64,000 bases of DNA from Polytrichum commune. Lineage: Eukaryota; Streptophyta; Polytrichopsida; Polytrichales; Polytrichaceae. How positions within the stretch are numbered: the first letter of the stretch is position 1; each line of letters starts with the position of its first letter. The stretch lies in the NCBI GenBank assembly GCA_950295325.1, contig OX485806.1, forward strand, positions 37,326,001-37,390,000. Direction: 5' to 3'. Under the pieces are notes generated by a model. That model was not told where the DNA came from. It worked only from the letters and a program-made list of their open reading frames with translations, and did no database searches. Shown in pieces: positions 46,215-60,184 of this stretch. The position numbers were made by a program, and so were the translations under genes.

Positions 46215-49200
46215 CAAAACCATAGGGACAAGGTTGAGCCTACAACATATTTAACCCCTAATGAATTCACAAAAAGAGGAATTCACCACCTGCCACACCT
46301 TGGAGATCTCATATAGTTGATAATCGGTTGATTTACAACAATTTAGGGTATGTAAACTTGCTATCCTACTTGCATGCTCAAAACTTGTTGAATTAACACA
46401 TACAAACACCAATATATAAATAGAGCCACAAACACTTCCCTTTCTTCCCTCCTTCATGATGCATTCTCATATCTAAGTAAAACAATATAAGGTCTTCTTT
46501 ATGGTCTCAGTTTGGTTTACACTAAGGAGGGTGTGACCTCCAAAAGACTTTGGGCTATAACTTAGTCCATGGACTTGTCTATGCCTCTCTTTCAAAAAGC
46601 AAAGGCACACACCATGGATCACACTTAAACATAACATTATTCACCTACATAGTTGTCTTCCATTTCTACATTTAGCATACGACACGGGCCTCCACTATTA
46701 TTGTACCTTCGTGGGAAGAAACTTAGAAAATAAGAAGAAACTAACACCAGTATGGGATATGAATATTGCCAGTATGCATAATGTCAGTATTTTCAATGAT
46801 ACTAATGCTATGAATTGTATACTCAGTGAATAATCTCATAATGAACAGTGATCCATGTGAATAGTGGTAGGATTATAACTCCACCCAAAGTTTCAAGTGT
46901 CCATATGAAAGTATGAATAGTAAACAACTATTCTTGCTTTGTTTGAGGGGACCACATAATATAGTTGACATATTCCAGGGTCATGAAACCGACCCACATG
47001 GCTGAATAATGTTATGAGAGCCGTGCCCTTAGGCCTTGAGTGAAAGCTTGCTAGGCCCTTCAATGCAAGTAATCGGTCAACTGACTTGAAATTCATGGAC
47101 ATAAGTTAGCCGGTCTAAAGGTGAATTTCTTCGGCAACATAATCCTTTGTTTTGTTTGGTCAAAGTGAGTTTGTTTTGTGTGAGAGATGTTATCACATTG
47201 TCGTTTTACTCTCAGTCCCACTCCAATGAAGATCCCGGTTACGATCCCCGGAGCCCTAAAATTGGACACGGGAAGTGCTTGGGTATTTTTGTCCGTCTGT
47301 ATTCAAGATGACAAAGTTCATGAGAGTTAATTATAAGTGTATTGAAAGCACTTGTCGCATGCCTTTTGGGCCACATCGTTGCCCGACGTTTGTTTTCCAC
47401 CCCTCGCCTAGCCGAGTTTACACCAAATTCATTAGGCCATGGCTCTTAAAAGACCATGATATGTGCTCCACTTTCTGGAGGAGAGCATATAACTTAGAAG
47501 TCCATGGAAGAAGAAGAAGAAGAACTCCGGTCTCCGGAGGAAGCCAGAGTGAATAAAGTGTTTGTTCGTAAAACACCCTAGGCCATGCCTTACAACAGTG
47601 GCGTCAAATGTAGAACTACTTCGCCCTTTGCAGGACGTAGACACTATAGTTAGTAACCAATAGTAAATTTTGATAGCCCGTTATTATGTGTGAGCCTTGT
47701 TTTTAGGTCCATGGACTAATAGCCTCCCCACACCTGCTAGTGGTGAGGCAAGTCGGCGACTCCCACCAGCAGGGTCGAACTTTTAAGTGACTTTATAGCA
47801 GTGGTAGCGACTGGTCGCATCGGTCTTGCCACTCGCTCATTCGATGTTGCGATTGGTAATTTCACACGCCAGATAATTTCGCACTATTAGGTAATCTCGA
47901 ACGAGATAATTTCACACTATTAGACAAGTTTCGAGCGAGATAATTCCACACTTCTAGATAGTTTCAAATGAGTTAAATCACTACGTTTTCGCCTTCGCGA
48001 TGATTGAGTCTACATAGAGGCCACAAATTCATATCTCTCTATAACTACATTGAATATGATATTTAGGCAAAGCTTATTCTGTGGAATTACACAATGCTAT
48101 ATTTATTTATTGTACATCTCATATTTTACCAACAAATGTTAAATTGATAGATTGGACATTGTAAAACATTGACAACTTTACTTGGTAGAATTTTATTTCA
48201 TTAGTAAAAGGATATAGCACCGTGTAAATCCAAATAGTAAGTCACACTAAATATCATATTTGAATAATTATCCATGGAGATTTTTCTGGCATGATCGGTT
48301 ATAATTCTATTCTTTCCAAGTCCGATTGGTTACATGTTGCGTGAACTTTCGGTTTTTTCTTTATTCATTTGAGGTGTATTCTCTATATTCCTCTAGAAGG
48401 CTTGATAAGTTTTGTGAGGTCTTGTTCAACCGGGTTATTTCTCAAACTCACTGGTTCATCTTTGTAACTTAAGGTACCAAGTTCTCATGAAGTCTCGATT
48501 CGGAACTTCAAGTGGGTTATTTCTCAAAATCAACCAGTTCATCTGGAAGTAATTGCCGGTTCTCCCCGGTTCTCGCCCACACGTACTGGCGGCAGTGAAC
48601 GGAGTTCGCCCGTTCACTGTTGCCCACCACCAATATGTGTGGGCAGCCTATAAGTCAAGAGACCTCACAATATTTTGATTGTATATGAGAATGCATCATG
48701 GAGGAGAGAAAAGAAAGACCTTGTATTCATAGCTTTGTTTATGTATTGACGTTGGTATGTGCTAATCCAACAAGTCTTGAGCATTCAAGCTTTCTAGGGT
48801 ATGCATTAGACAAATAAACTTTGTTTATTGCACATTAGTTGCAGAGAAAGCAACCTTCTACACTAGCTCCAACAATCACATATTATGAATGAAACATGAG
48901 TAGTGTAAGAATATGTATTTCTCATAAGCTGCCATGGATTGTCCCATGGGGCCCGCCGCACAACATGGCCCGGCCTACCTTCAAGAGTAGTCCCAAATAT
49001 CCCCCTACTTGCCAAGTGGGATTCCATGTAGATTTCTCATTCATTGCAAATGTTGTTGGTTGTAGTCCAAAATTACCCCCATGTAAACCTAAAACGGGGG
49101 CCCATGACACTCTCAACCAACTGAGAATTCAAGGATTCTCAAGAGCCACGGCCTAATTGGCTTTCGTGTAAGCACGCCCCTGTGGCCAATTTACACACGG

Positions 49201-50050
49201 ACCAAGAAAACCTTAGGGCCATTGAGAATCTATGAGAAAATCTATGAAAATCTAAGGGCCCTTGAAAATCATCCAAAGGTCATTTCATGGGAATATAAAA
49301 CCATGTTTGTAATTGATTGGCCCTCGAGCTTATTGTATATTAAAAAAATGGATCATGTTGAGGAACTGCAACATATTTGATAGACAATCTATAATAATGG
49401 GTAGTTAAGGACCCCACCATGGAAATATAATGTCTCTAAAAGCCAATGAAAATTTTACTGATTAAAACGGCCCCTAGTTTTGCGTAGACCCACCTCAAAA
49501 CCAAGATCTCCATGATTAGGCACATAATAAAACCAACATTCTTGTACCCTAATGAACTCCGTCTTCAACAACAATGTATTGAACATGTGTGACTCTCACA
49601 TGAAAGTAGATCACCCTCTTCTCCTACGGTCGAGAGCATACTTTACATTTTTTTCCAAATTCTCAAGAGAGCAAAGTAGGCTCCAACCATTGGAGTGGTG
49701 AAGCCACATGTGAATGATAATACAAAATTATCATCCACATTTGTACATAGACATCCCAAATTTTACGGATTTTCATCCCGTATCTATGATTTTGGGGGAC
49801 ATATTTGACGATTTCATCCATGAAAAAACCACAATTTTTTAGATCGTGTAATTTTAGGAATCACACATTGGTGTTATATTTGTCATGTTGGAAAACATTG
49901 GCTGAAAGATGGTCGGATGCGAAAGGAAATTATTCCATAGAACTGTAATTCTCGTTCATCCATATTAAAACCTCTCCTACCTCCATAGCCATGCCTATAC
50001 TTGCAAGCTCGGTAACTACAAAGGTAGACATCCCTTGATCAATTACTTTT
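46215..50050. other. Repeat-rich interval without recognised genes
   Basis: At 47520-47600 is a copy of the repeat with GAGTGAATAAAGTGTTTGTTC; 47735-47790 is GC-rich (GGCGACTCCCACCAGC). A probable second copy of the 45841 MITE lies between about 48045 and 48255 with degraded ends. 48320-48580 duplicates 40735-40860. 48935-49110 carries facing GGGGCCC words. Nothing coding is supported. Confidence 0.45.
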
Positions 50051-50052
50051 CT

Positions 50053-50537
50053 TAACTAGACACCCGTATTTGAGTAGTTTGTGGTTTGGAGTGCATCCAA
50101 GAATGGATACCAAAAAGACATGTGGTTATAAGAGATTGGACTGCATCCAAGAACGGATACTAGAAAGGCATGTCTTTCTAAGAAATTGGACTATGTGTTC
50201 AAAGAACGATAACCATTGTTGAGGGGATCTGCATGACCATTTGATGATCGCTAAAATCTTCGCTTTAATAAAGAGTAAGATATTCATATGAAGTCTTTAA
50301 CTTATCAGGAAAGTGGCTACTGGAGCCATTTTCTTCATAATTTTTGTAGCTCGTATGGGTATCTTATTTGTTGTCAAAGTGAAGATTCATGTGCTCCTTA
50401 AATGGTCATACATGTCCCCCAAATATGTTTATTGTTGAGCCTAGAATGGTTATCATATCGTTAACACATGTTATTTTGGTGTCCGTTTTGGGAGCCACAC
50501 CTAACCACGTACCACTACAATATAGGTGTCCAATTAG
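50053..50537. repeat. Foldback/MITE family 2, most complete copy
   Basis: Two long arms face each other: left TAGACACCCGTATTTGAG ... ATGACCATTTGATGATCG ... AGTAAGATATTCATATG; right CGTATGGGTATCTTATTTG ... AATGGTCATACATG ... ATATAGGTGTCCAATTA. The left arm also holds a duplicated 50-bp piece (GGACTGCATCCAAGAACGG). It explains the partial copies in the carbonic anhydrase, HMG and synthetase introns. Confidence 0.75.
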
Positions 50538-50539
50538 GT

Positions 50540-53330
50540 TATGTAACAAAATTAGTCACGTCTACCTTATACCACCTCAACAACCTCCACCAATCAAGTT
50601 GTAGACACAATTTGGTCGCCTTGGTTGTTGGAACATGGGTGAGCAACATACATGTCTCCAAGCAGTGTGAATAAAAGGGAGTTGATTTTAGAGTCCAACA
50701 AGTCAAAAGGCTTATGGGACTAAAAGTACATCAAGACTCACGATCACAAAATGGCTATTTCCCTAGAATAGTAACCGGAGAGTACAATGGTCTTCGTGAG
50801 ACAAAAGCTAAGACCATGTTGGCAGTTCAATGTGAAGCAAGACATGAGATTGTGTAGTACTACATTACAAAATAAGGAAGGAAGCTTATCTCTCCCTCTT
50901 TTTTTTTTTACCTTCTTTCCTCTTAGTTACAATACCGTTTGGCACGGAAAACAAAAACAAACAAACAAATTAATTAATACAAATAAACAAATAAACAAAA
51001 TCTGCATTTCTTTGCCATGTTCCTTTGACTTTTGCAACAAGAGGCCCTCTTTTGTATCTCTCACAACATAACCCGTTGGCCCATGATAGTGGATAATGTA
51101 GGCATGAAATAAGCCTTTTTGGTACCTCAAGTTGCATTGTCACTCTGACATTTTTTCTCTTGATGTAAACCGAAGTGGTCCCAATCCGAGTTCATGGTCC
51201 ATGATGTAGACAACCCCTAAGCTAGAATGACATGGCATAACATTATTCAATTACTATGAACCATTCCATTCTACTAATATTCGTGTCACTGCTTCATTTG
51301 AGTTTATTAAGTTGAATTTGCCAATGCAATGCTTTGTTAAAAGATTAAATAGAGTCTAATTCCAATTAGAATATGGCTTATTCCCAACCCCACTCAACAT
51401 GTCAGAGGAAATAATTATGAGTTCTATGTGTATTTAGTACCCACCAATTAAGGCATTTACCATTTAATTTGAATGGAAAAGAAATTGGAGCAGTATTTAT
51501 CTCTCACAAGAAGAATATTTTTTGGTTTATGTATGGACCATTTTACACTAGAGCTTGAGGGCCCTTAACCCATGATATACATGCAAGTTATGTGATTGGT
51601 TGAGAAGTTGGGCACGGTCCAAGTTCACTTTTACACTAGACTTTGAAGCAATGAATGGGGAGAACCAACGACTACACTAAATGGTTATATTATTGTGAGC
51701 CACAATAATTTTCTAGAGCATGCACACTAAGTCTCATAATGAGAATTAACGTGTTTCACATTAATTTTCAACCCACACTAGATAGTCCTATTAGTGTAAT
51801 GAACGGGGACTAAATAGTCATATTATTGCGAACCACACTAATTTCTAGTCAAGCACATGCCAAAGACCCCAAGTCTTCATGAAGAGTTTTGACTGACACA
51901 TTGAATATTACCATGTTCACTCACACTAATAGGACTATCTAGTGTTATTACATATGAAAATGTTGAGTTTTAGGAGTTTTAGGCTTGAAGAAAATTACCG
52001 ATCATTTTAGAGGAACCTATGAAATATACCTCAACTTAATATATAAAAACCGAAAGATCAAAACATATAACATGTTGGACTAAGAAACACTACCTAGGGT
52101 TTTGGCTAGTTATGCCCAAGAATCTCATCGGATAGTGCTTTGAAAGCACGAGAGACCATAGATGTTTGAATGAATGAAAAATCTACATGACACCCTACAT
52201 AAGAGCAAGTGGAAAATGTTCCATGATCTACCGGATTTTGCATTAGGCCCACCACAAATAAGTGGGTTGATGCAAAACTAGGAGCCATGACAATCAATTG
52301 ATGGGCCCATCACTTGCAAAATTGGAGTTCTATTTCCCACGGTATGGCCTTTGGATGTTTTTCAAGGGCCCTTAGAATTTCATGGTCACGGTCCTTGGCC
52401 CGTGGGTAAAGCGGCCCCATGTAAGAACACAAATACTCCAAGTAGGTTCCATATTCATAATACTCGTAGAACTAAATTTTAGAATGGAATTAGAGATTCA
52501 CGACTAATTTTTGTTGTCACAAGCAAAGTCAATGGCGAAGGAATCTCCATGTCTTTAGTTAATCTATGTCTTTAGTTAATGGGTTTGGTGAAGGATTGAA
52601 CCCACTTTTGGAGATGCTTGTCTGCAAGCTACATTTATTATTAGTTTTTAAAGAAAATAATAAGAAACTAGGCTTATTTATGTATTCAAAATGCAACGAG
52701 CCATGTCATCTTTTCTTTAGAAAATTATAAGTTTTGTGAAGACTACTTTAACCCCGTTGTTGAGGCTCAACCTTTCCTCAAAGTTGTCCCTCTTTCGCCC
52801 TTCAAAGAAAGGAGGGGTCAAACATTAGAGCTTGACCTATATTGACAATAGGGGCCAATTCACACGGGTCCTAAATCTAAGTCCCAAGTCCCAAGTTGAC
52901 ATGGATGCCTACATGGCAAAACTTTTTGGAGGTAAAGCAAAAAGCTATACCGAACTCTCCATACAAGTCCCACGAGTTGTTTTGCATTAAATAATCAAGA
53001 TCCGACTTTACAGTATATATATAAATCATATTCTAACAACTTCTCGAGGTTCAAAAGTTGCGACTATGCCTCCATGTTGGGATTTGGGACTTGGGACCCC
53101 ATGTGAACTAGCCATGAGTATCTAATACACCATGGGATACACATAATTATGTTAGGCATTGTTGCGGTAAAAAATTGTCCCTCCCAAAATTGTTATTAAT
53201 TGATTTCAACATCATCATGATGTACTTCTATTTCCACAAGCCTTTTGGATTCATTGACTTTAAATTCAATCTCATTTCATTTTAGGGGGGCTCCCATTAG
53301 ACTGACAAGATTTTTGACATAGATGGACAA
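50540..53330. other. Spacer with dispersed repeats
   Basis: 50690-50890 repeats 44600-44760. 52235-52280 has a small palindrome TTTGCATTAGGCCC / GGGTTGATGCAAA. AT-rich tracts with AAACAAAC at 50950-51000. No gene is recognised. Confidence 0.45.
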
Positions 53331-53384
53331 GAGGTATTGTCGTATGCAGCAATCCCCTCTCTTCACGGGCTTACGCCCTCCAAA

Positions 53385-53535
53385 ATTTACTCCTTTTTTC
53401 GGAACACAAGAGGCGCTTTACCACATGGCTAGTTTTCCATCAAGTAGAGAGACAATTTCACGGCCAGGAATCGAACTGCCAACCACTCCATTTAGTTTGG
53501 GTACCTCTCCACTATCATCCGGTAGTTTAGGGTCA
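53385..53535 (-). repeat. Possible tRNA-derived SINE (B-box motif)
   Basis: The minus strand contains GGCAGTTCGATTCCTGGCC, a good Pol III B box, preceded about 35 bp upstream by GATAGTGGAGAGGTACC, which could be an A box. It does not fold into a full cloverleaf, so a SINE head or decayed tRNA is more likely than a functional tRNA gene. Confidence 0.35.
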
Positions 53536-53539
53536 TCTC

Positions 53540-56500
53540 AAACCCCTCCAAAAATTTCTTACGCCTTTCATTTTATTTTATTATTTTTGGAAGGGGAGGG
53601 TCAACTTGATTCCAAGAATTAGCATATTCTACATAATTTTAGTAGTAAGCAACATGTTGGCATTTCGGATGGTTGACTTAATGTGGTCGGAGTAGGCTCT
53701 AGCCAACTTGGACTTCATAACGTCTAGGTTAAATCATCCATTGTTGATGAAGGGGCTCTAGCAAAACAAAACCCTCCCCTAAGTTGAGGAGGCAATGCGG
53801 TTCCATTCTTTCGATTCATGATGTATGATCATGTCGTTTCCGAAGTGAACTTGGTTAAAAATATAGATTTTGTACACAAAATAGAATACTTCGTTGCTTT
53901 GTCACCTTCTTTTTCCAATGGATAACCTAGACACTATGAAGCTCTAGCGGCTCTAGCCCATCCTATTAGGGCATGACCACACGTTCACTCTACATGAACA
54001 CTTGACGTCGCGGGTCCCATGACCAAAAACTATAGTTCCGTACCAAATACATGAGGCTTTGGCATAGAAACAATTGGGTCGAAGATCAAATCTATTCGAA
54101 GAAGGTCGTGAGATACCAATAGCTAATTCCACTATAGAGGAATGAAAATATCCCCTATCGCATGATGATTGCACTTACGAAGGGTCAAAGGATTTCAAGG
54201 GGAGAAAGCACAATTTATTCGATGATTTAAAAAAGAATGTGTGGATGACTACCTCGTTAAATGCCACCTTTAAGATGGCGGGATGAGGTTCGAGGTGTTT
54301 GTTAGGGCAAAAGAGTTAGCATGTGTAACAATCTTGGCATCGAAACTTCCGGAGAGTAGGCTAAAATGTGAGTTCGAGACTCCAGAACTCATGCATAAGA
54401 TTGTCAACGTCTTCTTGAGGTTTAAACGACAATGCTCCAAGAGCAGTGCCAGGCTATTAAAACATACACCTTATTGCACCAAAATGTTGGACCAAGCCCA
54501 ACCTTGCATCAGTCGAGTCCGGATTTACGGTGACGGGTCCCATCTGCAAACCCTAATTCAGACCATAAACTTCGCTCAAAGTTTTCGGGATGACAATATG
54601 ACACCCAGAGAGTTTCCCCCAACTTTCATAACATGTTCCAGCACACGACGAACTAACAAGCTCTTGATAAAATATTCTCCCAACAAATCATTCCCAAGAA
54701 TAATACGAGATTCTCACGATTTCTCACACTTTCGATTTATGCATAAACTTCGCTCTTCGCGAAGAAAGCTCTTCGCGGGACTTTTACACGGAACTCTAAT
54801 GTGTGTGTGAGGATAATCTTATTACTGCACACGTACAACCCAATCATTTGGAGACTTGTACTACAAAAAGCCCTAAAAATGGTACTCATAATACTACGTG
54901 ACCTAAATAGAACGTGTGATTTTCCTTAAACTGTTACCAATGGGCGGTGCCCCTATATTTTGCATTCTAAAATGAAGAGACTTGCTATATATGAGAGGCT
55001 ATTCTGACCACTTTACAAGTGGTGGCCATTTTAGGCTCATGTAATTTTTTTCCTCTCTCTCTATAAAAACCCAATCCTAACACACAAGCCCCACCGACAT
55101 GCGGGAATTGTGACTATGGCACTTGGCACCATGTTATCCTCCGACACTTGTTTCTCGCGAGCTTAAAAAAAGTATTACACAAACAAGATATCGTAAAGAA
55201 CCGAAATAGCATCGATACAAACCGGGCCTTTGTGGGCATGTGATTGTTCGGCTTTACAAAGGTCAACTTGGAGGTTTCCCTAGAATTTTTTATTTCAATA
55301 AGACTCTAAGTCAACATCGTCGGGTTGGTTTCCTCATACCTAGTAACAAATGACTCCCCTTTAACTTGGTTGTTTGTTGATCCCAATTTAGGCTTGTTAA
55401 TCCTCGTTGTTTTGGATTTTTTTTAATCTCAAATTATGAGTTGGTTTTGTTTAGAAATCAAAATTCCAAAGCTCTGCAATAGTAATCAACATTTTGAGTT
55501 GTCCTCCTTCGCCCAGCTCGTCCTCCTCCTGGCTGATTTTTGTGAACATTCCCAAGTAAAAATGGGAGGAATAAACATGTGTTCCACAGATTGTTCAAAC
55601 CCCTCGATAAACCCTAGACATACTTGGACATTATGGGGGTGAAAACATGTGAGTTCGATGACTTTGGTCTAGGCAATTTGTCGAAGGAGATTGATGCATG
55701 TTTAGTGAGATTTAACCGTACGGGTGCAAGACATTCATAGTTTCTAGGATTCAAAATTTCTTGTGGTTGTTCATGTGTCGTACTTAGGTAGGCCTTGACA
55801 ACTTTGTCGGGGGTGGTATGAAACATGCATCATTGAAAACATTTAGGGGGTGATACAAAGGACGACTTGCTTATCAAGATCATGAATTATGTGAACAACC
55901 ACAAGGAGTCTCTTAACTGCATCAATACCAATGTATTGCAAAAGAAAATCAAACAATTCACTTGAACATGATTTCTATCCAATATTTGGAATGTTTTGAC
56001 CCTATTTGTTGCCTCCAATGAGCCAATGACTTCACTTAAACGCAAAATTTCAACCCTGTAATCCAAGACCTATTGTATAAAACCATGTTTTGACATGTGA
56101 AACCTCAAAAAACTGCCCAACCTAGACTACAATCAATTGTGTGAGGTGTCATCACATGATTGATTGAATTGTTGATTAGTGCTAGTCCAGGCACGTGACA
56201 TTACCAAATAATGCAACCCCCTTCCCACATTTATGCCAAGTGAAAACCTTCACAGATCTTACGAAATTTTGAGGTGAATCTTTTTACATGTGCCCGTAAC
56301 TTTGTGAAGAAGAGTCCAAGCAAACTTAGGGAGAGATAAAGTACCCAAAGTGAGTAACAAATCCACCCAACACACGACATTCAAAATGACCTAAAATAGC
56401 CCAACCTTTTACGAACATGGGATCATATGATATTTCAAGGGCTTGAGCCTGCATGGACCCCCTAAATTTTCGAACAAAAATCCCTGAAAATACGGGAGAG

Positions 56501-57580
56501 AAAACGGAGAGAGAGGCAAGCGTACCTTTTGACATCCATCCAACATGAGAATTTGACCTCCTATAGCTTTTGTTGTCAATTTATCTCCAATGGTCTCGAG
56601 AAGGCATGCTAATTCAATGTCTTTAAAGTGTCTTTCTTAATTCTTATATAATCATACACAAAGAGTGATGTCATATTATTAAAATTGGTTTTGTAGTTCG
56701 TTTTACTAGGATGGGTGGGCCAAGCTAACCTCGTATAGGCAAATCCGAGATTTCAAATAATGGGTCCCACATGCATACCCTACTTTAGATTTGTAATTCT
56801 CTCAAAGTTTGAGAGGTGTAAAGAGGAGGTCCCAAAAGTTTCACCCAACTTTCATAATAAGGTATCCACTTTAAGAAACTTTTTCTATTTCATGAAGATT
56901 GAGTAGCTTGATTTTTTTTGGAAAAAAAATCCATAGCTAAGTGAATCCATACATAGTCTACAAACATAAAAATAAAATCATATTCAACCTACAAAAATTT
57001 CAAAGTCCCCTTTAGGAAAGAGCCATTTCATGTCAACTAAGGGGGGGGGGGGTCCATTAATGTTGGATTGCTAAGTGAGAATCACCACAAAATCAACCTT
57101 ATTGCATGTGAGGATCTTCTATTAAATGAAGGTGTTGTCCCCCTTTTGTTGATCACTTCGTACACCTCCTCATTGAGCAGATAGATCCTTCATTAGCCAT
57201 TATGAATGGCCAGAGTTGGTGCTCTTTTAAAAATGTCTTGCATCCTTCTTACATCGCTATTATGGATGGTAGAAGTGGTGCTAAATTTTTACTTAATGGT
57301 GCATATGATTAATCGCTTTTAACAATGACTTACTTGATGGCACCGTTGCACTCACTTGTTGACGGATTAAGGATTAAAAATAGGTGTCACCAAAGGAAAG
57401 GTGTTACTTTAAGGCCTTGGTACCTTAGGCTTTGATATATGACAAGCTAACAAGCTCTTAGAAAGAAGTATTCTCAAAGAGGATCATAACACTTTTGGTC
57501 CTCTTTGAGGGATTTTCTATAGTTAATGTGGCATGCTATGATAAACACATGCCTCTCTAAACTACCCAAAACATAGACGA
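53540..57580. other. Gene-free interval with a direct repeat
   Basis: 54495-54640 and 56715-56865 share GGGTCCCA.ATGCA.ACCCTA, CTC.CAAAGTTT and CC.CCCAACTTTCATAA at about 70-75 percent. The 175-codon open frame at 54283-54810 covers one of these repeats and has no family motif, so it is not called as a gene. G-tract at about 57042-57052. Confidence 0.5.
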
Positions 57581-57589
57581 TTGCTTAAG

Positions 57590-59605
57590 GTGAGTATCCA
57601 TGTAGGTTGCTCACACACTAGATTCTAGATAATAGTAGGTCGGAGGTGTTTGCATGTAGTTAAGCACAAGCTGCCATTTACCCACATTTTGGCAGTCTAT
57701 TAGAATGCGGAGGGCTATGAACTCGTGCCACTAGACTTCCATGCGCCCACTAGAAAATCTTTAACCTACAAGTGTCGGTCACCGAAAGATTAAGACTGGT
57801 TACAAACTCAAGAAAATTAATGCTGGTGAAGAATTCCATCCTTGATAACTGGGAGGAGGAAGTTAGTAGGTGGGCCCGAATAAGAGAAAACGAGAGCAGC
57901 TAGTTGGCACATACGAACCCTACCCCACCAAACTCCCTCTACATCTGGGCAGGTTGTCCTTATTCACACTAGAATCTAGTGAGCGAGTGGCCTACATGGA
58001 AACTCACCCATGACAAACTACATTGACCGGCTCCAAGCATGTTTCTCTTTCCCTTCTCATCCTTCAACTCCGTATTGAGAAGCATGTTCGAATTATGAGT
58101 ACACTGCAAAGTTTAAATAAAGCCGGTGACTAATAGTAAGTTGCCATTCAAACTTAATAATACCAGACATATATAATAGGAACATCCTGTTGGATTTGCA
58201 GTTGTTACACCGAATTACAAATAATATATTTTTCAAGCACATGGTCTATTAGACTACTATTTAGTACTACACCATTCAAGGTAATTAGTGTCACATGTGT
58301 AATTGTGTCGCTTTATTTTGAGGCTTGGGTTGGTAGAGGGTGCTAAAACTAACACTCCATCCAAAACCAACACCTATAAACACCTCCCAATTGTCAACAC
58401 TCTATAGCCTTGAACCGTACCCAGCGGTGTAGAAGTGTCTGGGCCCATAGAGTGACGGTTTTAGGTGCCATTAGTGGTGCCACCTCATAGCAGCCTCCAC
58501 TACCTCCATGTAGGTTAGGTAACATGCTCCATTCTATCTCGGGTTGGTTCAAGGTGGGATTAAGGTGGCTTGTCAATGCCTATTCTAGACATTCTATTCA
58601 CAATGCCAAGGAGGTAGGCCCACAAAGCACAAGAGGGTCATTTCCTGGGATGCAAGGGGGTTGGTTCCCAGGATGCATGGTGATGGTTTTGCAAGCGAAC
58701 TGGGTGGGATCGTGGAGGTAGCCATGTGGCTTTGCGTAGCATTACTACTTGGGCTTTGATGTAGTTTGGGTCTAGTACCCAACTATGTTGTGTTGGTTCT
58801 AGACAATGTGATGGTTCTAGGTAGTGTGAGGTTATCATACACGGGGCCTATGGATTGGTTTAAGGAAGCTAGTAGTTTTGACTTTGAATATTCATCGAAT
58901 ATTCGATTGAGACTAAAAATGTTTTTTCTTTCTTGGTACCTATGTTTAGCCCAAAGGCTAATATGAATATGTATATTATATATCAACCATATAGCCATAT
59001 GTATGTGCAATAGCTTAAAGTATTGGTTTAAGCACCCTCTACCTTATATTCTAGTGTAATAAGGTTTACCAAGGATGGAGTTCTAAACCAACCGGTCTTA
59101 ATCTTTTGGTGACCAACACTTGTAGGTCAAAGATCCTTTAGTGGGAGCATGGAAGTCTAGCAGCTCATGTCCACGGCCCTTCACATTTTAGCAATTCTCC
59201 GGAATGTGATTGGATGGCAACTTGTGCTTAAGTACATGCAAATACCTCCGACCCAATACTATCTAGAATCTAGTGGGCAAGTGACCTACATGGAAATTCA
59301 CCTTGGGGTCCGCTAGAATATGGAGGGTTGTGGACACAATTCGTTAGATTTCCACGCACCCACTAAAGACTCTTTAACCTACAAGTGTTGGTCACCAAAA
59401 GGTTATGAAGAGCGGTTTGAAAAAGGAGGAGGAGGATTCAACCTAAAGGAGGAGGTTAGTAGGTGGGTCTGGATTTGAGAAGATGGGAGTAACTAGTTGG
59501 CACATACAAACCCTACCCAACCATATTCCGTCTACATTTGGGTGGGTTTGTCCTTATTCACACTAGAATCTAGTGGCCTACATGGAAGCTAACCCGTACT
59601 AACAT
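57590..59605. repeat. Compound repeat with inverted and direct 200-350 bp arms
   Basis: 57590-57795 (TCCATGTAGGTTGCTCAC, GATTCTAGATAATAG, GTCGGAGGTGTTTGCATG, CTACAAGTGTCGGTCACC) is inverted at 59095-59310. In addition 57700-58015 is repeated directly at 59310-59605 (TTAACCTACAAGTGT, GGAGGTTAGTAGGTGGG, CTAGTTGGCACATAC, TATTCACACTAGAATCTAGT). The 1.3-kb centre has no ORF. Possibly a nested foldback or a decayed short LTR element. Confidence 0.65.
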
Positions 59606-60184
59606 CTTGGTATCAACATGTTTAATGGTGTTATGAGGTGCATGCCTATGTTATACAATGGTCTACAAGTTGACCAAAACATACACAAATGACACTTGCC
59701 ATTAGTATACTCAAGAATATCTTCTTCTTGCATATTAAAATGTAAACACATTACACTTGCCATTAGTACGCTAAAAAATATCTTCGCCTTGCATACAAAA
59801 ATGCAAGACCATCATTTGAAGTATTCCAATGTGCTACACCATTTATGGTGTTTACACTGACGAATAATATTGATTACATTTTGAACATTCTCATCTTCAA
59901 CAAACAACCATGAACAATTCACATGCTCTTTTTCAAATTTGAAAATTGGATATGATACTATACAAACTTGTGCACATGTATGCAAAATTTCACATTACAT
60001 CGATAATAAAAAAAAGCATGTTGCAAAGCCAAATGAGAAAACTATACATAGTTACTCAATTTTGTTCAAGTTGCCTATAATTGGGTCAAGAACCCTTACT
60101 CTTCAACACAACGTCAATTCTTTATGGCATGCTCTCATAAAGCGACATGCAATCATGTTCACTAAAATTGGGATACACTAAACA

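Noticed and set aside
53445-53530. tRNA gene on the minus strand
   Set aside because: Only a B box is convincing; no acceptor or anticodon stem could be formed, so it is listed as a possible SINE.
54283-54810. 175-codon open frame
   Set aside because: It overlaps a degraded direct repeat also found at 56.7-56.9 kb, has no domain motif, and the repeat copy is not open.
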